This document shows, one piece after another, positions 7,627 to 14,419 of a DNA stretch of 20,732 nt. Every line of letters begins with the position of its first letter. The first letter of the stretch is position 1. The position numbers and the translations under genes were made by a program. The notes below the pieces were generated by a model. It saw nothing but the letters and a program-made list of their open reading frames with translations, was not told where the DNA came from and made no database searches. This DNA is from Bacteroidota bacterium (lineage in GTDB: Bacteria; Bacteroidota; Ignavibacteria; SZUA-365), in contig JAGTUZ010000041.1 in the NCBI GenBank assembly GCA_018224415.1, positions 1 through 20,732 on the forward strand. Reading direction: 5' to 3'.

Positions 7627-8601
7627 ATGTCAAGCGTAACCGTGACCGAGGCGCCAACTGGGCAAGAGCTGCTGCTCTCGACCTCGCCTCATCTGCACTC
7701 GCGCTGGACCACGAAACAGCTCATGTGGTTCGTCGTCCTCGCGCTGGTCCCGTGCGTGATTTCCTCCGTCGTGTATTTCGGCTTCTATCAACTGGTCATC
7801 ATTACCACTGCCGTGGTGTTCGCCGCGGGCACCGAGGCGCTGATCCAGTATCTGACGAAGAAGCCGGTCACCATCAGCGACGGTAGCGCCGTCATCACCG
7901 GACTGCTGCTGGGCCTGATCGTGCCGCCGTATTTCTCGCCCGCATTCACCGCCCTCGGCGCGGTGTTTGCCATCGCGGTCGGGAAAATGGTATTCGGCGG
8001 CCTGGGCTACAATATTTTCAATCCCGCACTCGTTGGACGTGCCTTTCTCCAGGCGGCATTCCCCGTGGCCATCACGACATGGACGATCCCGCAGTTCGCG
8101 GTGGACGCCGTCTCGAAGGCGACGCCACTTGCCGCGTTCAAATTCGACAACGTGGTGACGCCGCTCACTCCGCTTGTCGTCGGCAACGTCGGCGGATCGC
8201 TGGGCGAGACCTCCGCCATCGCCGTGCTGATCGGAGGGATCTTTCTGCTCGTCACCGGTGTGGCCAACTGGCGAATTCCGGCGGCGATGATTGTGGGCAT
8301 GCTGCTGTTCGGCGGCGTGTTGTGGCTGCTCGATCCGGCGGCGCCGGATCCCGTTTTCCACATTTTCGCGGGCAGTTTCCTCTTCGCTGCGATGTTCATG
8401 GCGTCCGACTATGTCTCCTCGCCGGTGACCGGCACGGGCATGTGGATTTACGGACTGGGGATCTCGCTGGTCACGGTGTTGATCCGTGTCTACGGCGGGC
8501 TTCCCGAAGGCGTGATGTACTCCATTCTCTTCATGAACGCCTTCGTGCCGCTGATCAACAGATATACGCAGCCGAAACTCTTCGGGGAGGGCAAGGCATG
8601 A
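7627..8601 (+). CDS. rnfD: Rnf complex subunit D (flavinylated membrane subunit)
   Basis: RnfD is an integral inner-membrane subunit carrying covalent FMN on threonine and contributing to the ion path. The 324 residues contain many hydrophobic segments and the family pattern SxATP at 163-167 (VSKATPLA), which puts the flavin on Thr166; most relatives have glycine where Lys164 stands. Other family signatures are ISDGSAVITGLLLGLIVPP and GGLGYNIFNPALVGRAF. The gene starts 88 bases after rnfC and its stop overlaps the rnfG start (ATGA at 8598-8601), so translation of the two is probably coupled. NqrB is the main alternative, but the set of Rnf neighbours, including RnfB, settles the assignment. 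Confidence 0.95.
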   Translation: MSSVTVTEAPTGQELLLSTSPHLHSRWTTKQLMWFVVLALVPCVISSVVYFGFYQLVIITTAVVFAAGTEALIQYLTKKPVTISDGSAVITGLLLGLIVPPYFSPAFTALGAVFAIAVGKMVFGGLGYNIFNPALVGRAFLQAAFPVAITTWTIPQFAVDAVSKATPLAAFKFDNVVTPLTPLVVGNVGGSLGETSAIAVLIGGIFLLVTGVANWRIPAAMIVGMLLFGGVLWLLDPAAPDPVFHIFAGSFLFAAMFMASDYVSSPVTGTGMWIYGLGISLVTVLIRVYGGLPEGVMYSILFMNAFVPLINRYTQPKLFGEGKA

Positions 8602-9164
8602 AAACCATCATTGCAATGCTCGTGACCCTCACCATCATCGGCGTCGTCTCCGGCGGCGGACTGGCGATGATCAGCGGCTGGGCCGCCCCCCTCATTGCCG
8701 CGAACAAGAAAGCCGCCACCGAGCGCGCGATCTTTCTCGTGCAGCCGGAGGCGAAGCAATACGAAGCTGTCGCCGAGGTCCCCTACGAGCTCTACCGCGT
8801 GCTCGACGAAGGCGGACAGCCCACGGGCTATTCCTTCCCCTGGGAGGGAAACGGCTTCCAGGGCAATATCCGCATGATGATCGGTCTCACTCCCGATCTC
8901 GCGACCATCACCGCCATCGAGGTGCTCGAGCAGGTGGAGACGCCGGGGCTTGGCACCATGATTCTCGAGGATCCCTTCCGCGGCCAGTTCAACGGTCTGA
9001 AGACCGAGCCGCAGGTTGACTGGGTGAAGGGCGCACCGCCAACGAAAGAAAACGAAGTCCAGACCATTACCGGCGCGACCATCTCATCGAAGGCCATCGT
9101 CGACATCGTCAATGACGGTCTCGCCCGGCTGCGCACGGATCTCGCGCAGGGAGGTGACAAATGA
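8598..9164 (+). CDS. rnfG: Rnf complex subunit G (periplasmic covalent-FMN subunit)
   Basis: RnfG has one N-terminal membrane helix and a periplasmic FMN-binding domain that relays electrons to or from RnfD. The start is the ATG at 8598, which overlaps the rnfD stop and is preceded by GGGGAGG; the frame is open far upstream inside rnfD but that extension is not coding. The 188 residues show a helix at about 3-23, the ETPGLG motif at 114-119 and the flavinylation site TITGATISS, with FMN predicted on Thr161. The stop overlaps the rnfE start (ATGA at 9161-9164). The covalent attachment would be made by the ApbE encoded a few genes downstream. Confidence 0.95.
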   Translation: MKTIIAMLVTLTIIGVVSGGGLAMISGWAAPLIAANKKAATERAIFLVQPEAKQYEAVAEVPYELYRVLDEGGQPTGYSFPWEGNGFQGNIRMMIGLTPDLATITAIEVLEQVETPGLGTMILEDPFRGQFNGLKTEPQVDWVKGAPPTKENEVQTITGATISSKAIVDIVNDGLARLRTDLAQGGDK

Positions 9165-9844
9165 GTAAAAAGCAAGTCAGTCTCTTCAACGATTACACCA
9201 AGGGTGTCTGGGACCAGAACCCGGTGTTCAAGCAGGTGCTGGGCATGTGTCCCGCCCTTGCCGTGACCGTGTCGGCGATGAACGGTATCGCCATGGCACT
9301 GGCCACGACCTTCGTCCTGGTGTTCTCGAGCTTCATCATCTCGCTCATCCGCAAGCTCATTCCATCGCAGGTGCGCATCGCCTCGTACATCGTGGTGATC
9401 GCCACATTCGTGACCATCGTCGACCTGGTGATGCGCGCGCAGTTTCCCGAGCTGAGCAAGGAGCTCGGTCCCTACATACCTCTCATCGTTGTCAACTGTC
9501 TCATCCTCGGCCGGCAGGAAGCCTTTTCTTCGAAGAACAATCCGTTCCGTTCGGTGCTCGACGCCTTGGGCATGGGCACGGGCTTTCTGATCGCGCTGGC
9601 GTCACTGGGTGCAATCCGCGAGCTGTTCGGTTCGCGCTCCATCCTCGGCGTGCAGCTGCTGCCCGACGCCTTCGAGCCCTGGCTGATCATGATTCTCCCC
9701 GCAGGCGCATTTCTGACGCTCGGTCTGATGATGGGCGGACTCAACGCGATGATCCTGCGACGCAAGCGTCGCGAGGAGGCAGATATTCTCTCGAAGCATA
9801 TTCCCAAGACCTACGTCGCCGCGAGCGAAGGACAGGAGGTTTAG
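9161..9844 (+). CDS. rnfE: Rnf complex subunit E (membrane subunit)
   Basis: RnfE is one of two homologous, inverted-topology membrane subunits that together hold an iron-sulfur cluster inside the membrane. The 227 residues have about six hydrophobic segments. Cys30 (LGMCPALA) and Cys113 (VNCLILGRQEAF) are in the conserved cluster-ligand positions. The family signature NPFRSVLDALGMGTGF follows, and the hydrophilic C-terminus (RRKRREEAD) probably faces the cytoplasm. The start ATG overlaps the rnfG stop and is preceded by GGGAGGTG. rnfA follows after three bases. NqrD is the closest alternative family but the gene context is Rnf. Confidence 0.95.
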   Translation: MSKKQVSLFNDYTKGVWDQNPVFKQVLGMCPALAVTVSAMNGIAMALATTFVLVFSSFIISLIRKLIPSQVRIASYIVVIATFVTIVDLVMRAQFPELSKELGPYIPLIVVNCLILGRQEAFSSKNNPFRSVLDALGMGTGFLIALASLGAIRELFGSRSILGVQLLPDAFEPWLIMILPAGAFLTLGLMMGGLNAMILRRKRREEADILSKHIPKTYVAASEGQEV

Positions 9845-9847
9845 GCC

Positions 9848-10426
9848 ATGGAACTGATTCTCATCTTTGTTTCCGCCGCGCTGGTCAACAACTTTGTGCT
9901 GGCATACTTTCTCGGCATCTGTCCGTTCATCGGCGTGTCGAACAAGCTGTCGTCGGCCTTCCCGATGGGCCTGGCGACGACCTTTGTCATGGTGCTCACC
10001 GCCATCGTAACCTGGCTCATTTACCATCTCGTTCTTGTTCCGTATAATGTGGAATACCTCCAGTATGTCTCGTTCATCCTCGTGGTTGCCTCGCTGGTAC
10101 AGTTCGTCGAGATGGTCATCAAGAAAGTCAGCCAGCCGCTGTACCGCGCCTTGGGCATCTTTCTCCCGTTGATCACAACGAACTGCGCGATTCTCGGACT
10201 TGCACTGTTCATCGTGCTGAAGGAATACTCCTTCGTTGAAGGTATTTTCTATGGTGTCGGCGCCGGCGCGGGCTTCACGCTCGCCATCAGCCTCATGGCC
10301 GGCATCCGCGAGGAGCTCGAGCTGGCGGATGTGCCGGCGGCCTTCCGCGGCGCCCCGATCACGCTGATCGTGGCCGGACTGCTCGCCCTGGCATTCATGG
10401 GCTTCGCCGGAATGATCACCGTCTGA
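9848..10426 (+). CDS. rnfA: Rnf complex subunit A (membrane subunit)
   Basis: RnfA pairs with RnfE as the membrane core of the Rnf ion pump. The 192 residues, the usual size, start with the conserved MELILIFVSAALVNNFVLAYFLG. Cys25 (GICPFIGVS) and Cys113 (TTNCAILGLAL) are the expected cluster ligands, and ISLMAGIREELELADVP closes the conserved loop. It begins three bases after rnfE, preceded by GGAGG. It ends the continuous rnfCDGEA block; an 80-base gap then leads to the Tat/NusG_II gene. NqrE is the sister family. Confidence 0.95.
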   Translation: MELILIFVSAALVNNFVLAYFLGICPFIGVSNKLSSAFPMGLATTFVMVLTAIVTWLIYHLVLVPYNVEYLQYVSFILVVASLVQFVEMVIKKVSQPLYRALGIFLPLITTNCAILGLALFIVLKEYSFVEGIFYGVGAGAGFTLAISLMAGIREELELADVPAAFRGAPITLIVAGLLALAFMGFAGMITV

Positions 10427-10506
10427 TCGCGCATCGAGCTCGGTTTGGCCCGGGCGCGGTCATCGTTTCCCTGACAATCGAAACAGTCATACACAGGAGC
10501 ATACAC

Positions 10507-11253
10507 ATGATTTCACGCCGTTCGTTTCTGAAACTCACGGGCATCGCGGCAGCAGCCGCGGGCGCGGGCTTCGGAACCGGAAGCCTGGTCGACGGCGGCA
10601 CTGGCCGTCGCTTCGCCGTGCACGGCTTCGTCCCCGACGACGACCGCGTCGTGACCGATGTCATCCGTTTTTTCTCGTCGGAACTTCCTTCCGCAACATC
10701 CGCCCCTGCCATCTCCGCAGACGGGCGATGGACCCGCCTTCTTGCCGACGCCCTGCGTCCGGGCAGCCGCAGCAGCGGACCCGAAAGCGGGCAGGGCCAC
10801 GTGGCGGTGCGTCTGGTCCGCATCGGAGAGGCGCTCCCGGGAGATCTGCTCGTCACTGACGACCGCAAGCGTATCTACGATCCCGCAGGAGACTTCAGCA
10901 TCGCGTTGCATGGACTACGCGCACGGCTCAAGGACAGCGAGGCGCGCTACATGATCAGCGCCACCTACACCGAAGAGGCTCCCCTGGCCTCGTTGTTCGC
11001 CACTTCCCGCGTGCTCGTCGTGGAGAGTGACCGCGGTGTGATCGACCGCATTCCTCTCGACGGCCGCCAGCGCACGCTCTCCGTGGATGGCCGCATGGGT
11101 CGCACGGGTCTCACCGTCGGTGCCGACGGAGCGCATGTGCACAGCGCGAGTTGCAGGCATGGTCTCTGCCGCACGGCGGGTGTGGCGACGCATCCGGGTG
11201 ACGTGATCGCCTGCGCGCCCAACCGCATTCTTCTCCGCGTGGAAACCGCCTGA
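10507..11253 (+). CDS. Tat-exported protein with C-terminal NusG_II domain
   Basis: The 248-residue product starts with a complete twin-arginine motif (SRRSFLK, residues 3-9) and an alanine/glycine-rich hydrophobic core, so it should be exported folded, possibly with a cofactor. AGGAG lies before the ATG. Residues about 35-165 match no family I recognise. The C-terminus (about 170-248) reads like a NusG domain II module: SDRGVIDRIPLDG, then SCRHGLCRTAG and DVIACAPNRILLRVE, with Cys216, Cys221 and Cys236 in the spacing seen in clostridial NusG_II proteins. In Firmicutes such domains are also encoded next to Rnf and ApbE, so a redox role with Rnf is an inference from context; no biochemical role is known to me. 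It lies between rnfA and apbE, 11 bases before apbE. Confidence 0.75.
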   Translation: MISRRSFLKLTGIAAAAAGAGFGTGSLVDGGTGRRFAVHGFVPDDDRVVTDVIRFFSSELPSATSAPAISADGRWTRLLADALRPGSRSSGPESGQGHVAVRLVRIGEALPGDLLVTDDRKRIYDPAGDFSIALHGLRARLKDSEARYMISATYTEEAPLASLFATSRVLVVESDRGVIDRIPLDGRQRTLSVDGRMGRTGLTVGADGAHVHSASCRHGLCRTAGVATHPGDVIACAPNRILLRVETA

Positions 11254-11264
11254 GCCGCGCACCC

Positions 11265-12263
11265 ATGGTTCGTCGTTCGCCTGTCGCCGTCACCATGTTC
11301 TTCCTCGCCCTGTTCGTCATGGCGTTCTACGTCGCGCTCGAATTCGGCAAGAAGAAAGACGATACGATCGTGCGCACGCAGTTGGCCATGGGGACGATGG
11401 TCGAAATCCAGGTTCGCGGACTGGACCGTGATGCCGCCGACGCCGCCATCAACGCGGCGTTTGCCGAAGTGCGGAGGGTGGACACGCTGTTTTCCACCTA
11501 CAAACCCGAAAGCCCGGTCTGGAAACTCAACAGGGGAACCGACACCCTGGTCGCCGTGCCCGACGAGGTCTTCGCTCTTATGCTTCGCTGTGACACGCTG
11601 TGGCGAGCAAGCGTCGGCGCCTTTGACGTGGCCGTCGAGCCGCTGATCCGTGCCTGGGGTCTCGATGGCGAACAGCCCGCCGTGCCTGCCGACAGTGTGC
11701 TGGCCGCGGCGCTCGAAAGCAGCGGATGGCGGCACGTGAGTCTGGAAGCGGACAATATAGTCCGGAAATCTCCCGGCGCCGGCGTCAACTTCGGCGCCAT
11801 CGCCAAGGGGTATGCCGTCGATCGCGCCGTCGCCGTGCTGCGCGCGCGCGGCGCCACCGAGGCGCTGGTGAATGCCGGGGGCGAAATCCGAGCCACAGGC
11901 GGCAGTTGGGAAATCGGCATCCAGCATCCGCGATCCCCGTCGGAGTTCCTTGCGGTTCTCGATTTGCAGGGCGGCGCCATCGCGACATCGGGAGATTACG
12001 AGAAGTATTTCGAGACCGATGGTCAACGATACCATCATATCTTCGATCCTTCGACGGGATATCCCGCACGCGGCTGTCAGAGCGTGTCGGTGATCGCCTC
12101 CGACGACGTCACCGCCGACGCCCTCGCCACCGCCGTCTTCGTGATGGGGACGGAACATGGCATGGAATTTTTGAAACAATATCCTGATATTGAAGCACTT
12201 ATAGTCGATCAACAGGGCCAGGTGCATGCCACCCCGGCGTTCGACCGATATCGAAAGAGGTAA
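11265..12263 (+). CDS. apbE: FAD:protein FMN transferase
   Basis: ApbE moves FMN from FAD onto a threonine of exported redox proteins, using Mg2+. The 332 residues begin with a membrane helix (about 8-26), so the catalytic domain is anchored on the periplasmic side. Motifs in order: MGT 42-44, FDVAVEPLIRAWG 120-132, GAIAKGYAVD 177-186, NAGGEIRATG 203-212, TSGDYEKYF 241-249, YHHIFDPSTGYPA 256-268 and TADALATA 283-290, where Asp285 and Thr289 are the expected metal ligands. The likely substrates are RnfD Thr166 and RnfG Thr161 of the same locus. No clear ribosome site is seen before the ATG. rnfB follows after five bases. Confidence 0.93.
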   Translation: MVRRSPVAVTMFFLALFVMAFYVALEFGKKKDDTIVRTQLAMGTMVEIQVRGLDRDAADAAINAAFAEVRRVDTLFSTYKPESPVWKLNRGTDTLVAVPDEVFALMLRCDTLWRASVGAFDVAVEPLIRAWGLDGEQPAVPADSVLAAALESSGWRHVSLEADNIVRKSPGAGVNFGAIAKGYAVDRAVAVLRARGATEALVNAGGEIRATGGSWEIGIQHPRSPSEFLAVLDLQGGAIATSGDYEKYFETDGQRYHHIFDPSTGYPARGCQSVSVIASDDVTADALATAVFVMGTEHGMEFLKQYPDIEALIVDQQGQVHATPAFDRYRKR

Positions 12264-12268
12264 GAGAC

Positions 12269-13150
12269 ATGGATCTGAATATTCTGATTGCGATCGCGAC
12301 CATGGGCGGCCTGGGCTTCATTTTTGCCGGCGCTCTCGCCATCGCGGACAAGAAATTACGGGTGGAGGAGAATCCGCTGATCGGCAAGGTCAACGACGCG
12401 CTCCCCGGCGCGAACTGCGGCGCCTGCGGAAAGGCGGGCTGTTACGATTTCGCCGTGAACGTCGTCGAGGGCACCATCAGTCCGAACGGCTGTCCCGTCG
12501 GTGGACAGGACACCGCGAATGAAGTCGCGGCATTGCTCGGCATCGAGGCCGGCACCGCGGTGAAAATCGTCGCGCGCGTACTCTGCCGTGGCGGCAATAT
12601 CGAAGCGGCGCGAAAAATGGTCGAGTACCGCGGACCACAGAGCTGTGCGACCATGGATCTGGTCAGCGGAGGAAGCAAGATGTGCCAGTATGGCTGCATG
12701 GGCGGCGGAGACTGTGTGGACGTCTGCACCTTCAATGCGATTTATCTCGGAGACAACGGACTCCCCATTGTCGTCGACGAGCTGTGCACGGGCTGTGGTA
12801 TGTGTGTGAAAGCCTGTCCGCGAGACATCATCGAACTGCATCCCGCCGACCGCGAGGTGTTTGTGTTCTGCAAGAGTCACGACGATCCGAAAACCTCAAA
12901 AGAGGTGTGCGAAGTCGCCTGCACAGGCTGCGGCATCTGCGCCCGGAAATCCGACGGTGGCGTGGTGCTCTCTGACGGACTCGCTGTCATCCAGTGGGAA
13001 AATTTTGATCCGGAGAAGATTCCGTTCGACAAATGCAAGACCAGCGCCATCTGCTATCTGCGTGACGCGTTCAACCAGATGCAGGAAGGTACAGCGGACG
13101 CGGACGCGCAGAAACTCGCTGCCGACGTCAACCCGGAACAGAAGAACTGA
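12269..13150 (+). CDS. rnfB: Rnf complex subunit B (polyferredoxin subunit)
   Basis: RnfB is taken to be the entry point for electrons from reduced ferredoxin. The 293 residues start with a membrane helix (about 4-26). A first cluster motif uses Cys50, 53, 58 and 75 (NCGACGKAGC ... GCP). Two ferredoxin motifs follow: Cys139, 143, 149, 153 and Cys173, 176, 179, 183 (CTGCGMCVKACP). A further C-terminal module is incomplete: Cys214, 218, 221 and 224 (CEVACTGCGICARKS) lack the usual closing Cys-Pro, and the last motif keeps only Cys256 and Cys262. The ATG has AGAGG upstream. Unusually, rnfB is placed after apbE and not directly beside rnfC or rnfA. Confidence 0.93.
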   Translation: MDLNILIAIATMGGLGFIFAGALAIADKKLRVEENPLIGKVNDALPGANCGACGKAGCYDFAVNVVEGTISPNGCPVGGQDTANEVAALLGIEAGTAVKIVARVLCRGGNIEAARKMVEYRGPQSCATMDLVSGGSKMCQYGCMGGGDCVDVCTFNAIYLGDNGLPIVVDELCTGCGMCVKACPRDIIELHPADREVFVFCKSHDDPKTSKEVCEVACTGCGICARKSDGGVVLSDGLAVIQWENFDPEKIPFDKCKTSAICYLRDAFNQMQEGTADADAQKLAADVNPEQKN

Positions 13151-13173
13151 AGCAGGAACAGAAGAACTGAAGC
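13135..13173 (+). repeat. 20-bp tandem duplication across the rnfB stop
   Basis: GGAACAGAAGAACTGAAGC occurs at 13135-13153 and again at 13155-13173, a 20-base period. The first copy encodes the rnfB C-terminus (PEQKN) and stop codon; the second lies just outside the gene. It looks like a recent slippage or duplication event. Confidence 0.85.
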
Positions 13174-13234
13174 GGCAGGCGGCGCACCGGTCTCGCCGAT
13201 TGTCGCCCGACCTCACAGCAGAACAGGAATCCGC

Positions 13235-13681
13235 ATGCGCGGCGAAGATATTTACGAAGAAGGTATCGTCCTCTCGGTGGAGAGCGGCCGCGCCACCATA
13301 GCGGTGGCCCTCGGTGAGGGCTGTGAAGAGTGCACGGCAAAGCTGTTCTGTTCGGGCAATGCGACAAAGCAGAACACCGTGCTTGTACGCGACCCCTTCG
13401 GCGTGCGCACGGGGGATCATGTGCGTTTCGTCGTGCACGGGGAGGACATGTTCCGTGCATCCTTTCTCCTCTATGGTATTCCCCTGCTGCTCATCCTCGG
13501 GGGTGTGCTGGTCGGCACCTACCTCTACGATCCCGGCATGATGCCAAACGAACTGTGGGCCTTCCTCCTTGGCATTGCTCCCGCTGTTGTCTATTATATG
13601 CTGTTCTTCCTGACAGGACAGCGGACAGGCGGAGACAGCATGATGCCCGACATCGTTCTGGTACAGGGGAGGAGAGAATGA
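13235..13681 (+). CDS. RseC/MucC-family membrane protein
   Basis: The 148-residue protein matches the RseC (SoxR-reducing system) family: an N-terminal soluble domain with EEGIVLSVESGRATI and the cysteine motif GCEECTAKLFCSG (Cys30, 33, 39), then two membrane helices (about 76-98 and 106-127). In gamma-proteobacteria RseC works with the Rsx (Rnf) complex in keeping SoxR reduced, and in Bacteroidota a relative is commonly encoded beside rnf genes. Its position after rnfB fits an accessory role in Rnf assembly or electron transfer; the cysteines might hold an iron-sulfur cluster. No soxR is visible here. The stop overlaps the next gene (ATGA at 13678-13681). Confidence 0.85.
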   Translation: MRGEDIYEEGIVLSVESGRATIAVALGEGCEECTAKLFCSGNATKQNTVLVRDPFGVRTGDHVRFVVHGEDMFRASFLLYGIPLLLILGGVLVGTYLYDPGMMPNELWAFLLGIAPAVVYYMLFFLTGQRTGGDSMMPDIVLVQGRRE

Positions 13682-13989
13682 GCGACGAATCCTTTCCCAA
13701 CCGCCGGCTGACACGACTCGAAGTGCTCGAGGTGCTGCAGGAGCATTTCACCTTTCCTGGTCCGTTCCCTCTCACCGTCATCGCGCGCAGCGGTAGCGAT
13801 TTCTACGCGCTGCTGCATACGATGCTCGAGGAGCTGCAGGGTGACGAGGCGTTTTCCATCATCGAACGGCCGTCATCGAAACAGAACTATTCCTCCTACC
13901 GCATCGAGATCCACGTCGATTCCGCCTCCACCGCCCTGTACCGCAAGGAAGTCATCGCCGCCATCGACGGCGTACTGATGATGCTCTGA
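13678..13989 (+). CDS. DUF493 (YbeD-like) family protein
   Basis: This 103-residue soluble protein starts at the ATG overlapping the RseC-family stop, with GGAGAG upstream. It carries the family pattern of E. coli YbeD: FPGPFPLTVIAR near residues 24-35, ERPSSKQNYSSYRIEIHV in the middle and LYRKEVIAAIDGVLMML at the C-terminus. The fold is a small ferredoxin-like alpha/beta domain resembling ACT or regulatory domains. The biochemical function is not established; in E. coli ybeD lies beside the lipoate gene lipB. Here the translational overlap ties it to the Rnf locus. Confidence 0.85.
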   Translation: MSDESFPNRRLTRLEVLEVLQEHFTFPGPFPLTVIARSGSDFYALLHTMLEELQGDEAFSIIERPSSKQNYSSYRIEIHVDSASTALYRKEVIAAIDGVLMML

Positions 13990-14000
13990 GACGGCCTGGC

Positions 14001-14036
14001 GCCCTGAAATGAGCCGATGCCCTGAAACGGGCCAAT
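14001..14036. repeat. Imperfect 18-bp tandem repeat upstream of clpS
   Basis: GCCCTGAAATGAGCCGAT (14001-14018) is followed directly by GCCCTGAAACGGGCCAAT (14019-14036), differing at three positions. It lies in the 93-base gap between the DUF493 gene and clpS, followed by a run of eight C and an AT-rich stretch (14058-14082) that could hold the clpS promoter. No function is evident. Confidence 0.6.
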
Positions 14037-14082
14037 GCTCCGCCTTGCACCCCCCCCAATTTATTGTGTATTTTGCCTTGTT

Positions 14083-14394
14083 ATGCGAAGCATCAGCTCC
14101 ACAATGCCGGGTGCCCCGGTCGAAACCCCCGACGTCGTCACCGATGTCACCGATGGAACGGCCACCGACAATCCGTCGAAGGTCATTCTCTTCAACGACG
14201 AACTGCACACCTTCGAGGAGGTGATCACCCAACTGCAGAAGGCGATCCGCTGTTCGCGTTCCAAAGGCGAGGCGCTCGCCTGGGAGGTGCACACCCGCGG
14301 CAGGGCCTGCGTGTACGTCGGCGAGATGAATGAATGCCTGCGTGTCAGCCATGTGCTCGAGGAGATCGCCTTGCATACACAGATCGAAATGTAA
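14083..14394 (+). CDS. clpS: ATP-dependent Clp protease adaptor ClpS
   Basis: ClpS binds proteins with destabilising N-terminal residues and hands them to ClpA/ClpC-ClpP. The core is clear: KVILFNDELHTFEEVITQLQKAI (described in parts: KVILFNDE 33-40, HTFEEVITQLQ 42-52), EVHTRGRACVYVG 68-80, and ECLRVSHVLEEIAL 84-97. Asn38, Asp39 and His70 correspond to the N-degron pocket. The start is uncertain: ATG 14083 gives 103 residues and ATG 14104 gives 96; neither has a clear ribosome site. The first 30 residues are low-complexity and poorly conserved, as usual. alaS begins 25 bases downstream. A ClpA/ClpC partner is not in this window. Confidence 0.92.
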   Translation: MRSISSTMPGAPVETPDVVTDVTDGTATDNPSKVILFNDELHTFEEVITQLQKAIRCSRSKGEALAWEVHTRGRACVYVGEMNECLRVSHVLEEIALHTQIEM

Positions 14395-14419
14395 CCCATC
14401 CAACGGACCAGAACCGAAT

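Noticed and set aside
5949..7628. Long minus-strand open frame opposite rnfC
   Set aside because: It covers the clearly coding rnfC and the divergent regulatory region, and its translation is His/Arg-rich without family features.
7535..7639. 34-codon frame overlapping the rnfC stop (ATGA) and the rnfD start
   Set aside because: The overlap looks operon-like, but the peptide has no helix or motif and runs into rnfD; too little support.
13235..13681. RseC-like gene as evidence of a SoxR-reducing system
   Set aside because: No soxR or sigma-E regulators are visible; only family membership and link to Rnf can be supported.
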